Assembly: GCF_047731265.1 (NCBI RefSeq)
Contig: NZ_CP159835.1
Span: 806,001-870,000 of the forward strand
DNA from: Patiriisocius sp047731265
GTDB taxonomy: Bacteria > Bacteroidota > Bacteroidia > Flavobacteriales > Flavobacteriaceae
Reading direction: 5' to 3'
Length of the DNA stretch: 64,000 nt
The notes below the pieces were generated by a model. That model did not search any database. It was given only the letters and a program-made list of their open reading frames with translations, and was not told the DNA's origin. Shown here piece by piece: positions 27,333 to 36,601 of this stretch (positions within the stretch are counted from its first letter, which is position 1; each line of letters begins with the position of its first letter). The translations under genes and the position numbers were made by a program.

Positions 27333-27906
27333 ATGTTAATACTGACTGTATTCTCTTACGGTCAAATTATTTGGCAGAATAGTGATGCGAAATTATTTTT
27401 TAACGACGGAACATCAATTAAAGGATACGGAATGATGTACAAAACGGATAAAATAAAATTCCGAATATCTTTAGACGATGAGCCTGATATTCGGACCGAT
27501 TTGATGGTTAAAGGAATAAACTTTTATGGTTTTGAAATGAGTTCGAAATATGCATATATAAAGTTAAAGCCTAACGAACCAGCAACACTTTTAAAAGTAC
27601 CCGTTGGTGAAGAAACAAAATTATATTCTTATGAAATTACTAAATCATTTTATTCAAATAATGGTCTGAGCGGCAGTATGGGTGGTATTCCAACTAGCAT
27701 ATATCACCACAAAAATACAACTACGAAACTTTATGTTCAAAAAAAATGATGAGTTTACTTTAGCTTTGACCGGAAATTTCAGAAGGAAAGCAAAAGAATA
27801 TTTTTCCGATTGTGAAGTATTGGTTGAAAAAATTGGAAGAAGAGAATTTAGAAAATCAAATGCAAAAGATATCGTATATTACTATGTTGATTATTGCGGA
27901 GAATAA
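27333..27906 (+). pseudogene. Secreted protein of unknown function, broken in an A8 run
   Basis: Two overlapping frames make one protein. The first (to 27749) runs from a shortened signal peptide (MLILTVFSYGQ) through AKLFFNDGTSIKGYGMMYKT to TTTKLYVQKK and stops. The second begins just before that point and continues NDEFTLALTGNFRRKAKEYF and REFRKSNAKDIVYYYVDYCG. Removing one A from the run of eight A at the junction joins them. The natural start codon upstream also appears lost. Either decay, a sequence error or slipped-strand switching could explain the run. The family is not recognised. Confidence 0.65.
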
Positions 27907-28006
27907 ACATCACCTTGGCATTCGTCATGACCCATCCTAAAATATGTCAACACTAAATTAAATAGATATGTAAGACGTCATAACGAAAGCTTTAAATTGA
28001 AAGTAA

Positions 28007-29299
28007 TTAATATCCAGAACGAATCAAAGATAAGATTCTATTGTCCAGCAAGGCTTCACCAAAATTAACTTTCCATCGTATTTCAATGGTTTCCCCTGCG
28101 GTTAGCGTTGTAACCATTGACTCGAGAGAGACCACTGAACGCTCTAAATTAATTCTACTACTAGAATTAACTACTTCAATCCCATTTTGATAAATACTAT
28201 ACGTAGCAGTAGTAATTTTGCTAGTCGAAGTTGTTCCTGCGGGATATTGCACCCCAGTGTGCATACCATCAATTGTCAAAGCTCCTAATGCAGTACCTAC
28301 ATCTCCAGCAATCGTAGAACTTACAACATCTGCAAGCGCCCCACCTGAACTCCACATTGCAAATGTGGAAAGGGTTCCTAAATTAACAGGGGCAATACCC
28401 ATTGGAATGGAAATAATAACGTTCGCCCCAAGGCTTAAAGCTCCTAACTTTGAAAGCATCCTTCCTTCAAGGTTCGTGCCGGCACCCAAAGACAATGCTC
28501 CGGCACCAACGCCTCCACTAAGCATAGTACCTTTCATTGTTGTGTTAGCTCCTGTTGACATGGCTGCGCCACCCACCCAGAATATATTTTCTGGTTTTGC
28601 ATTTCCTGTCAATAATACAGTTGCACCTACTCCCGTAGAAAATGCACCGGAACCTCTTATGATAAACACGGGATTTGCTGTAGCTGTTCCTCCTGCCAAT
28701 GTAAGTGTTCCAGTAATTGATGCAGCACCGCTCAAATCATAAACACCCGGTGGCAAGACCTCTCCAGAACCCAAAGCTAGACCGTGAGATACTCCGCCTG
28801 GGTATGCCATCAACTCGTTATATAAACTTGTCGTATCAATAACGCCTTGGGCAGAACTAAATGGTAGATTCCCGACTACGCTGTTGTGCTGGGCATTAAA
28901 TAAAACGAGATAACTACCTGGTATAGGGGACAGTATCATACCTGGCACCAAAAGATCAATAGTGGATTTGGTACTAATATTATCGCCTTCAGTAACAGAA
29001 TCAATTAAAGATACATCTTGCCCTTTGATACCTATCCAACTTGGTACCGATGGGGTTCCGATATTTAATTGACCATCATTTAATGTAGTATTAAAAATCA
29101 TTAAACCGGTCGCTGGGAGTGAGATATTATCTCTTTCTGTTGTGGTTAATCGTGGCATTAAAAGCCCTTTATTGGTAGACGAAACATCCAGCACAGAAGA
29201 AGCTTCAGGTGTTATTGTCCCTATACCAACCTGAGCATAAATACTTATTGCAGGCAATAAGAAAAGCTGTATTAAAAAACATTTCATAATAATTTTCAT
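28007..29299 (-). CDS. DUF3494 ice-binding-like secreted protein, copy 1
   Basis: From the ATG at 29299 the protein has 430 residues. A signal peptide ends ISIYAQ. An N-terminal module QVGIGTITPEASSVLDVSST ... KGLLMPRLTTTERDNI (about 23-92) is common in secreted flavobacterial proteins. A DUF3494-like beta-solenoid body follows (GVYDLSGAAS, NPVFIIRGSGAF, NIFWVGGAAMSTGANTTMKG, NLEGRMLSKLGALSLG). The block STFAMWSSGGALADV ... TIAGDVGTALGA comes after it, although it opens the domain in canonical ice-binding proteins. A C-terminal strand-rich tail ends NRILSLIRSGY. It is the most distal of three tandem paralogues. Ice binding is inferred from the family only. Confidence 0.8.
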   Translation of the reverse strand: MKIIMKCFLIQLFLLPAISIYAQVGIGTITPEASSVLDVSSTNKGLLMPRLTTTERDNISLPATGLMIFNTTLNDGQLNIGTPSVPSWIGIKGQDVSLIDSVTEGDNISTKSTIDLLVPGMILSPIPGSYLVLFNAQHNSVVGNLPFSSAQGVIDTTSLYNELMAYPGGVSHGLALGSGEVLPPGVYDLSGAASITGTLTLAGGTATANPVFIIRGSGAFSTGVGATVLLTGNAKPENIFWVGGAAMSTGANTTMKGTMLSGGVGAGALSLGAGTNLEGRMLSKLGALSLGANVIISIPMGIAPVNLGTLSTFAMWSSGGALADVVSSTIAGDVGTALGALTIDGMHTGVQYPAGTTSTSKITTATYSIYQNGIEVVNSSSRINLERSVVSLESMVTTLTAGETIEIRWKVNFGEALLDNRILSLIRSGY

Positions 29300-29338
29300 A
29301 AGCAGGTTTTTACATTTTGGGATGCTAAATATACTCAA

Positions 29339-30176
29339 AATAATTTTTTGTCTAATTTCTTTTGTGTCTAATTCTATGAAATGTGCAGTTATTAATAAAA
29401 TTTAAGAGAAGTAATGTGCGTTAAAGTAACGTCTAAGCGAAAAATAAAAAAAACAAGATGGCTGCACTTTATTAATATAGAGCTTAAATAATTAACTTAA
29501 TTACAATAAGTCACTCATATACATCTCGATAAAAGAGTGAATCAATAATATAGCCCAAACCCCTTGTAATTGCACCCATTTTACATCAGCAATAAATAAT
29601 TGATCCTAAGACACTCAAAGCCTCTTAAATTATAGAAAATGGCAATAATATTTCCCGAAGCAAATCGACACAGAAAATTTCGGGTTTTAAAAGGGGCACA
29701 TTCATTTTTAATAGATTCGCAGAATAGCATAAAACAGAAGATGAAAACTTAGTAGAAATGACCATTACTGATGATCACATTAACAACATAAAAACAACAA
29801 ACCCCAATGAAGAAAAGAACAAATAGCTATCAATAAAGGAGAATTTATCTCAGTAAAAGCAGTAAATAATCCTCAAATCAAAGCCTCGAAGCATTATATA
29901 TATATCTCGTATTGACCGAAAGAAACAAGTCATCTACTACAATTTTATAGCATTTAACAATAACTATTCTATTAACGAGATCAACCTATCTAGAATATAA
30001 AACCTCTTTTTTGTGTTTACAGGTTCATATTAATTCCCGATTTTTTTAGTGAAGGAAGTTATCATAGCTTTGAATGCTCTGCACATACTGGATATATACC
30101 CCTCAGCGATATTAGTTTAAAGGCATATTGACATTATTTAGAAACAATGAATTTATTAATTTTAAATTCAAAGCAA
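29339..30176. repeat. Spacer unit A of the ice-binding-like array (decayed)
   Basis: This 838-base spacer has no intact gene. It is related along most of its length to 31449-32276, with the same order of blocks: the promoter-like TATATTTA on the minus strand, CGACACAGAAAATTTCGGGT, and ATGACCATTACTGATGATCA. The minus strand also holds a broken version of the 91-residue ORF seen intact at 34388-34663. The amplification unit was therefore gene plus upstream spacer. Confidence 0.75.
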
Positions 30177-31448
30177 CTAATATCCGGGATGAATCAAGGA
30201 TAAGATTCTATTGTTAAGCAGCGCATCGCCAGTATCCACTTTCCATCGTACTTCAATAGTTTCGCCTGCGGTTAGCGTAGTAACCTTTGCCTGGAGAGAC
30301 ACTAGTGATTTCTCTGAATAGAATGTTCTACTAGAATTTACTACCTCCACCCCATTTAGATAAATACTGTAAGTTGTAATAATAGTAGGAGTAGGAGGGG
30401 CTATTGTACCAGCGGGATATTGCACCCCCGTGTGCATACCTATAATTGTCAGCGCTCCTGTTGCAGTACCGACGTCTCCAGTGATCATAGAAGTCGCATC
30501 ATCTGAAACTGCACCGATGGAGCTCCACATTGCGAATGTAGAAAGAACCCCTAAATGAATAGGAGATAAACCAGATGGGGCTGTAACAACGGAGCCAGCA
30601 ACAATAGTTAATGCTCCGTCCTTTGTAAGCATCCTTCCTTCAAGGTTCGTATTCTCTCCCAATGTAATCGCTCCGGCAGAAGAGACCAAAGCTCCTTTTA
30701 TTATGGCGCCAGCAGCAACAGATAATGCTACTTCAGACATCCAAAATATATTATTAGAGCTTGCTCCATTAGTCAAAACTACATTTGTGGTAGTTGCTGT
30801 AGTAAATGCACCAGTACTTCTGATAATAAACACAGAATTTGGGTCTCCACCACCATCCATTGTTAGCGTTCCTGCAGCAATTGATGAGGCTCCCGCCACG
30901 TCATAGACACCCGGAGACAAAACCTCTCCAGCACCAAAAATAGGACCGTGAGGAACACCACCGGGCATAGCCGTTAAGGCCCGGTATATCCTGTCCATAT
31001 CAATAACACCTCCGGCAGAACCAAATAGTTTATTACTGGATATCTGAGCTTTAAATGAAACAACGTAAGTGCCCGGTTCAGGAGACACTGTCATACCCGG
31101 CACCAAAACGTCACTAGTGGATGTGGTGCTAATATAATCGCCTGCAGTAACAGATTTAATAGTAGTTGGCCTTTTGATACCTATCCAACTTGGCACTGAG
31201 GGAGTTCCTATATTTAATTGAACATCATTTGATGAAGTGTTATAAATCATTAAACCTGTCGCTGGAAGTAAGATATTATCTCTTTCTGTTGTGTTTAATC
31301 GTGGCATTAAAAGCCCTTTACTAGTAGAAGAAACATCTAGGATAGAAGAAACGTCAGGTGTTGTTGTCCCTATACCAACCTGAGCAAAAACCCTTGTTGA
31401 AGGTAATAAGACAAGCTGTATTAAAAAACATTTCAAAATAATTTTCAT
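30177..31448 (-). CDS. DUF3494 ice-binding-like secreted protein, copy 2
   Basis: The 423-residue paralogue of copies 1 and 3 has a signal peptide ending RVFAQ. The QVGIGTTTPDVSSILDVSST module is at about 23-92 and MDRIYRALTAMPGGVPHGPI leads into the beta-solenoid (GVYDVAGASS, DPNSVFIIRSTGAFTT, NIFWMSEVALSVAAGAIIKG, NLEGRMLTKDGAL). The permuted block LGVLSTFAMWSSIGAVSD ... ITGDVGTATGA lies at about 298-350. The tail YSIYLNGVEVVNSS ... NRILSLIHPGY closes the protein. Upstream, TTAG-18 bases-TATATTTA resembles a -33/-7 pair. It should be exported; no T9SS tail is obvious. Confidence 0.82.
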   Translation of the reverse strand: MKIILKCFLIQLVLLPSTRVFAQVGIGTTTPDVSSILDVSSTSKGLLMPRLNTTERDNILLPATGLMIYNTSSNDVQLNIGTPSVPSWIGIKRPTTIKSVTAGDYISTTSTSDVLVPGMTVSPEPGTYVVSFKAQISSNKLFGSAGGVIDMDRIYRALTAMPGGVPHGPIFGAGEVLSPGVYDVAGASSIAAGTLTMDGGGDPNSVFIIRSTGAFTTATTTNVVLTNGASSNNIFWMSEVALSVAAGAIIKGALVSSAGAITLGENTNLEGRMLTKDGALTIVAGSVVTAPSGLSPIHLGVLSTFAMWSSIGAVSDDATSMITGDVGTATGALTIIGMHTGVQYPAGTIAPPTPTIITTYSIYLNGVEVVNSSRTFYSEKSLVSLQAKVTTLTAGETIEVRWKVDTGDALLNNRILSLIHPGY

Positions 31449-32276
31449 AAGTAGGTTTTTAAATTTTGGGTTGCTAAATATACTAAAAATAATTTTTTGT
31501 CTAATTTCTTTTGTGTCTAATCGATGAAATATGTGTTATGGTAACATCTAAGCGATAACTAAAAAAGACTAAGATGGCTGCACTTTACTAATACAAAACT
31601 TAAACAATTGACTTTATTATAATAAGTCACTTAATACACATCTCGATAAATGAGTAAATCAATAACGTAGCCCAAACCCCTTGTAATTGGATCCATCTAT
31701 TATCAGAAATAAACAACTGACCCTAATTCATTTAAATCCTCTTAAATTATAGAAAAACGACAACAATATTTTTCAAAGCAAATCGACACAGAAAATTTCG
31801 GGTTTTAAAAGGGGGTACATTTATTTTTTAATGGATTCGCAGACTAGCATAAAAAAGAAGGTGAAAAATTTAGTAGAAATGACCATTACTGATGATCACA
31901 TCAACAACATAAAAACAACTAACCCAAATAAAAAGTGAGATAATCAACAATAAAGAAAAACTTATCTTCGCAAAAAGAATTAAATAACTCTCGAGTCAAG
32001 CCCACGAAGTACGAAAAGTATCTGGTATTGACAAAAAGAAACAAGTCAACCACTAGCATTTTAAAGTGTTTAACAAAAACTATTCTCTTAACGAGATCAA
32101 TCAATTAAAAGATAATACCATCTTTTTTATGTTTATTGGTTCTTAGTGATTTCCAATTTTTATAGTGAAGGCAGCTATTATTATTTTGAATACGATACAC
32201 GCACTGAATACAACCGTTAGCAACTTTAAGGTAAAGGTATATTCAAATTGTTTAGAACTACTGAATTCATTGGTTT
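31449..32276. repeat. Spacer unit B of the ice-binding-like array, interrupted by an IS at its right end
   Basis: This spacer matches unit A (29339-30176) block by block until 32276, where an IS1595-type element begins. The homology resumes after the element at about 32930. A short plus-strand frame at 31831-31938 (MDSQTSIKKKVKNLVEMTIT, DDHINNIKTTNPNKK) is matched by a stop-interrupted version in unit A; no function is recognised. Confidence 0.75.
32269..32276. repeat. Left target-site duplication of the IS1595-type element
   Basis: ATTGGTTT here and ATTAGTTT at 32930-32937 match at 7 of 8 bases and directly flank the element. Eight base pairs is the usual duplication length for the IS1595 family. 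Confidence 0.7.
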
Positions 32277-32929
32277 GGCTAAGTTCTAATTAACGTGCTT
32301 TATAGTTCTTTTTTATACTCTTACCAAACGGTATTTGAAGCAACTTTTTCATCACATATGCCTGCTTTAGTTACCTTTTATCCTCGCTTTTTTGGCTTTC
32401 TATCTAAATGACGATTTCCTTTTTCTGAATAAGCTAAGAATAAATCATCACTTTCCACTATGTCTGGAAATTTTGCTACCGAAACACTGGAAAATGCCGC
32501 GGGTAATTTATGACACCAATCAAAAGAGGTTCGAATCGAAATTCCAGTCTCTTTAGCACTCTTTACAATACTATAACCAGATAGCAGGTAATATAAATAG
32601 CGATTGTGTTTGTCTCTTTTCTTGATACTATGCCAGAACTTACCAGTAGTTTCACTCAAGTTTTTATTACATCCATTATAATCATAACGTTGAACACCTT
32701 TGATTTTCCCATTAGCTAGAATACTTTTAAACGAACTATGTGAACAAGTCACAGCCTTAATTTCAGCACTATCTTTTACTTGCGCTTCTTGCAAAGACAA
32801 AGATAACAAGGAGGACACAATTTCTTACTGGCTTAGTCAATCACTACTGATAAAAAAATCTAAAGCCCGAAGAAATCATAAAATATTATTTTAATCAAAA
32901 AGAACACATATACATCTTAGAACTTAGCT
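32277..32929 (-). mobile_element. Internally deleted IS1595-type insertion sequence
   Basis: The left end GGCTAAGTTCTAATT (32277-32291) and the right end TTAGAACTTAGCT (32917-32929) are inverted repeats with one changed terminal base. Flanking 8-bp direct repeats (32269-32276 and 32930-32937) mark the insertion. At 653 bp it is shorter than a typical full IS1595 element (about 1 kb). It carries only the first part of a transposase on the minus strand. The same end sequence occurs at 61164-61180 beside a second transposase remnant. Confidence 0.82.
32320..32818 (-). pseudogene. IS1595-type transposase, N-terminal part only
   Basis: The open frame 32378-32818 encodes a zinc-ribbon-like start with degraded Cys pattern (AVTCSHSSF, NGKIKGVQRYDYNGCNKNLS). 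TTGKFWHSIKKRDKHNRYLY, YLLSGYSIVKSAKETGISIR and the start of the DDE-like domain (IVESDDLFLAYSEKGNRHLD, RKPKKRG) follow. After a stop the frame continues KVTKAGICDEKVAS and is then lost. The rest of the catalytic domain is deleted, so it cannot transpose itself. Confidence 0.85.
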
Positions 32930-32937
32930 ATTAGTTT
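32930..32937. repeat. Right target-site duplication of the IS1595-type element
   Basis: ATTAGTTT, matching ATTGGTTT at 32269-32276 at 7 of 8 positions. The ice-binding spacer homology resumes here. Confidence 0.7.
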
Positions 32938-32951
32938 TCAATTCAACGCAA

Positions 32952-34202
32952 CTAATATCCAGAACGAATCAACGATAAGGTTCTATGATTAAGCTCTGCT
33001 ATACCGTTATAAACCCTCCACCTAACCTCAATGGACTCTCCTGCTGTTAGAGTAGTAACCTTTGCCTGAAGAGACACTATTGATTTCTCTGAATAAATTG
33101 TTCTACTAGAATTTACTACCTCTACCCCATTTTGATAAATACTGTAAGTAGTTAATTCACTAGACGCTGTACCAGCAATATATTGATCTCCAAAATGTGT
33201 GCCGCCAATTGTTATAGCTCCTGCTCCAGAGCCCACATCTCCAGTAATCGTAGTAGGTAAGGTGTCTAAAACCGTACCACTAGAGGTAAACATTGCAAAT
33301 GTAGAAAGAATCCCTAAATCAAAAGGAGAGGCTCCCGATGGGGCTGTAAGAATGCAACCTGCTCCAATACTTAACCCTCCAGCCTTTGTAAGCATCCTTC
33401 CTTCAAGGTTCGTGTTCTCTCCCAATGCAATCGCTCCAGAAGGAGAAACCAAGGTTCCTTTCATGATAGAACCAGCTCCCGTAGACAGGGTTGTTTCAGA
33501 CAACCAGAATATATTATTAGGGCTTGCTCCGTTAGACAAAACTACATTTGTGGTAGTTGCTCCCGTAGTAATTGCACCAGTACTTCTGATAATAAACATG
33601 GAATTTGGGTCTCCCCCACCATCCATTGTAAGCGTTCCATCAATAGACGTTGCTCCCGTCACGTCATAGACACCTGGAGACAAAACCTCTCCAGCACCAA
33701 AAACAAGACCGTGAGCTACACCGCCCGGCATAAATTTTAAGGCTTGGTATATCCCGTTCAGATCAATAACACCTTGGTCAGAACTAAATGGTGTCGATAT
33801 ATCGGCATTAAATGAAACCATGTAGGTGCCCGATTCAGGGGATACCGTCATACCTGGCACCAACACGTGACTACTGGATATGGTGCTAATAATATCGCCT
33901 TCAGTAACAGAATCAATCTTAGTTCTTTTAACACCTATCCAGCATGGCACCGAGGAAGTTCCAGTATTTAATTGAACATCATTTGATGAAGTATTAAAAA
34001 TTATTAAGCCTTTCGCCGGGAGTGAGATATTATTTCTTTCTGTCGTGGTTAATCGTGGCATTAAAAGACCTTTACTCGTAGAAGAAACATCCAGAATAGA
34101 AGAAATATCAGGTGTTATTGTCCCTATACCAACCTGGGCATAAATATTTATTGAAGGTAATAAGACAAGCTGTAATAAAATACATTTTAAAATAGTTTTC
34201 AT
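32952..34202 (-). CDS. DUF3494 ice-binding-like secreted protein, copy 3
   Basis: The 416-residue protein is the first transcribed of the array and closely related to copy 2. A signal peptide ends INIYAQ and the QVGIGTITPDISSILDVSST module follows. The DUF3494-like body carries GVYDVTGATSIDGTLTMDGG, NNIFWLSETTLSTGAGSIMK and NLEGRMLTKAGGLSIGAG. The late-placed block FDLGILSTFAMFTSSG and ITGDVGSGAGAI comes next, then the tail ELNHRTLSLIRSGY. Its promoter has the best TAnnTTTG match of the three. Each copy has a complete open frame, which suggests selection for function. Confidence 0.82.
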   Translation of the reverse strand: MKTILKCILLQLVLLPSINIYAQVGIGTITPDISSILDVSSTSKGLLMPRLTTTERNNISLPAKGLIIFNTSSNDVQLNTGTSSVPCWIGVKRTKIDSVTEGDIISTISSSHVLVPGMTVSPESGTYMVSFNADISTPFSSDQGVIDLNGIYQALKFMPGGVAHGLVFGAGEVLSPGVYDVTGATSIDGTLTMDGGGDPNSMFIIRSTGAITTGATTTNVVLSNGASPNNIFWLSETTLSTGAGSIMKGTLVSPSGAIALGENTNLEGRMLTKAGGLSIGAGCILTAPSGASPFDLGILSTFAMFTSSGTVLDTLPTTITGDVGSGAGAITIGGTHFGDQYIAGTASSELTTYSIYQNGVEVVNSSRTIYSEKSIVSLQAKVTTLTAGESIEVRWRVYNGIAELNHRTLSLIRSGY

Positions 34203-34228
34203 AAGTGCGTTTTTAAGTTTTGAATTGC

Positions 34229-34259
34229 CAAATATACTAATAAATAGCTTTTAATCTAA
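34229..34259 (-). promoter_or_regulatory. Putative promoter of ice-binding-like copy 3
   Basis: On the minus strand TTAG (34256-34259), 19 bases, then TATATTTG (34229-34236) resembles the -33/-7 consensus with one mismatch in the -33. Equivalent TTAG...TATATTTA pairs occur before copies 1 and 2. Confidence 0.5.
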
Positions 34260-34387
34260 TTTTTATGCGTTTAATCGATTAAATATTATATTTATTGATT
34301 AATTTTAACAAAATTAATGTGTGTTAAAGTGACGTTTAAGTGAAACATAAAAAAGACCAAAATGGTTGCACTTTACACATACAGAAC

Positions 34388-34663
34388 CTAAACAATTAAC
34401 TCTATGATAATAAGCAACTTATACACAAATCGACAAAAGAGCAAATGAATAATATAGCCCATAACGCCTTCAATTATGCCCAACTTATCCAGACAATAAA
34501 GTATAGACCCTAAGACATTCAAAGCACCTGAAATTGTAGCCGAAAGCAATAATCTTTTATGAAGCAGATTTATATAGGAAATTTGGAGTTTTAAGCTTTT
34601 GGATTCTATTCGTGTTGGTGTGAAAAAAGCAATTTTTGAGAATCTAATAAAAACGGAATTCAA
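34388..34663 (-). CDS. Small hydrophobic protein in the third ice-binding spacer, doubtful
   Basis: The 91-residue open frame has hydrophobic segments in its second half (SGALNVLGSILYCLDKLG, VMGYIIHLLFCRFVYKLLII). The same coding pattern, broken by stops, is present in spacer units A and B (for example ALSVLGSIIYC in unit A). The ORF was therefore part of the ancestral repeated unit and is intact only here. No family is recognised. It may itself be a decaying gene, with an unnatural N-terminus before the repeated part. Confidence 0.4.
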   Translation of the reverse strand: MNSVFIRFSKIAFFTPTRIESKSLKLQISYINLLHKRLLLSATISGALNVLGSILYCLDKLGIIEGVMGYIIHLLFCRFVYKLLIIIELIV

Positions 34664-34777
34664 ACTAATTTAGCTAAAATTGGGAATTTAGGACAAACAT
34701 CAATTTTTATATTCAATCTTGAGAATGGAATATAAAAAGCAATAAATTATAAAGGTTACTTGGTTTAAAAAATTAGT

Positions 34778-35735
34778 TTACCAATCGAGTAGACGACTTT
34801 CAGAAATAGCAGGTTTCTTCTCTCTAGATAGATATTTAAGTTTGACCTTAAAATCCTTCCATTTCGAAGCTATTACCAAGAGTTGATACTTACCCCGTGC
34901 AATCTTTTTGTAGGTTGGCACAATACCAAAACCTAGCATCTCGAATGTCGAAGGTCTTCATAAACCGATTTTTACTCTCTTCGTGCAAAGTTAGATCTTG
35001 TATCTAAGGAGTCTATAAAGGTTATTGCCTAAACGTTTCCCAGCGTCTTTACTCTTAATATTTACAATAAAGTCATCGGTATATCTAACATAACAATACC
35101 TTCTCTTTTCCAATTCTTTATCTAACTCATAGAGTAAGATATTGAGGATTCAGGGACTTAAAGGGGAATCTTGCGAAACGTCTTTTCTGTGTTTGCTATG
35201 CTACCATTGACAACTTTAGGCGCCCTAAGAAATGGACGCAACAGCTTTAAACTATCCCTACATTTTATCCTTTTGTATCTCAATTACAAAACAATATAGC
35301 GTTCTACTTGATCAAAGAAACACTCTAGATCAATATCCACTGTGTTTTGATATCCCGAATTAATTTTAATTAAGCGCTTTACAACTGCTTGATGGGCGTC
35401 GCGCTTGGGACGGAATCCATAACTGTGCAGATGTAACGCTAGCTCAAGTATAGGCCTTAATACTAAGCGCAAGGCTTGCTGAAACCCACGGTCTACCAAA
35501 GTGGGCATTCCTAGCAATCATCTGTAAAAAAACCTCTTGGGTGTCTCAACACCAGAAATAGAAGACTCCCGATAGTACTCCCATTCCAACCTAACGATAG
35601 AACTACTCCATTGGAATTCCAAGATCATCTTGAGTTCAGTAACACAAACACCATCTATCCCTACTGCTCCTTTGTTACAACACACATACTGGTAGGTTTT
35701 GTTTAGATTCGCTTTACAACACGCAACCTTGAAGC
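34778..35735 (-). pseudogene. Decayed group II intron reverse transcriptase/maturase
   Basis: Several broken minus-strand frames reconstruct a group II intron protein. They run ANLNKTYQYV, NKGAVGIDGV, LLGMPTLVDRGFQQALRLVL, HSYGFRPKRDAHQAV, VDIDLECFFDQVE, LKLLRPFLRAPKVVNGS, YTDDFIVNIKSKDAGKRLGN and finally WKDFKVKLKYLSREKKPAIS ending at 34778. The catalytic YADD box reads YTDD (35072-35083). Stops and frameshifts occur at several points, including a TGA just before LLGMP. Upstream, a GGGGTGCAAGTCCC-like stretch near 35770-35785 may be intron RNA. The element is dead. Confidence 0.85.
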
Positions 35736-35975
35736 CTACTAATCATCCAAGCCGTTATCCTCATCCATATGGGACTTGCACCCCATAGATTAATAAACTA
35801 TATCCAATCTTTTAAAGATGCCCATAATAGGCACACACAACGTGTATAAAAAATAGTGGTTTTAGTATTTAATCCAAAGTTTCTATTTTTGAATTAAGTT
35901 TAGTGCTAAATTGAAAAGTCCGTGCTTAGAATCCCATTGCTATACTTACACTAAATGATAGCGAGAATTAAAAAA

Positions 35976-36539
35976 ATGAGAAACTACTTAAAAACATTTA
36001 ATATACTCTCGAATGAAGACATTGATGTATTCGAAAGTAAAGTAATTCGTAAAACATTAAAGAAAGGCGATTATTTTATCCAAGAAGGTAAAACTTCTAA
36101 AGAAGTAGCCTTTGTTGTTTCTGGGTTATTTAGATCGTTTTATTATTCCTCTTCAGAAGAAGAAGTCACTTATTGTTTTACCTTTTCTAACACCTTTCTT
36201 AGTGCTTATTCTTCCTTTTTATCGCAAACCAAAACGGTAGAAAATATTCAAGCTTTGACAGATATTGAGTTGTTTACTATTTCACGAGATGAAATTTTAA
36301 ACTTAGAGGAATCAAGCACAAATTGGCTTCGATTTTTCAAATTCATTGCGGAACAAGAATATATAAAAATGGAGAAAAGAATCTTCATACTACAAAAAGA
36401 AAGCGCTGAGAAACGTTATGAAGACCTACTCATCAACCAACCTACATACTTACAATTAATCCCTCTAAACTACTTATCTTCTTATTTAGGGATTACCCAA
36501 CGCCATTTAAGTCGCATCAGAAAATCGATATCAGATTAG
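35976..36539 (+). CDS. Crp/Fnr-family transcription regulator
   Basis: From the ATG at 35976 the protein has 187 residues. The cyclic-nucleotide-binding-like beta roll (KKGDYFIQEGKTSKEVAFVV, SGLFRSFYY) contains no cNMP-binding Arg-Ser motif. The C-terminal winged helix is YEDLLINQPTYLQLIPLNYL, SSYLGITQRHLSRIRKSI. No Cys cluster for an FNR-type iron-sulfur centre is present. It sits 62 bases before an NAD(P)H oxidoreductase gene, its likely target. The palindromic box GACAAATGTC overlaps its stop codon. Confidence 0.9.
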   Translation: MRNYLKTFNILSNEDIDVFESKVIRKTLKKGDYFIQEGKTSKEVAFVVSGLFRSFYYSSSEEEVTYCFTFSNTFLSAYSSFLSQTKTVENIQALTDIELFTISRDEILNLEESSTNWLRFFKFIAEQEYIKMEKRIFILQKESAEKRYEDLLINQPTYLQLIPLNYLSSYLGITQRHLSRIRKSISD

Positions 36540-36548
36540 ACAAATGTC
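36539..36548. promoter_or_regulatory. Candidate operator box GACAAATGTC (site 1)
   Basis: The box overlaps the last base of the Crp/Fnr stop codon and lies 53 bases before the oxidoreductase ATG. An identical box followed by the same TCCTTTCTAAG-type sequence occurs at 42239, and a variant palindrome occurs at 48301. Confidence 0.45.
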
Positions 36549-36601
36549 CTTTCTAAGAAATTTCATACCGCCGTTCTTTGTGAAAAATTAAAGAACAAAT
36601 C

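Noticed and set aside
28218..28742. Long plus-strand frame opposite ice-binding-like copy 1 (similar ones opposite copies 2 and 3)
   Set aside because: Antisense shadow: rich in Pro/Ala/Val from the Gly/Thr-rich gene on the minus strand, no start signal, no family pattern.
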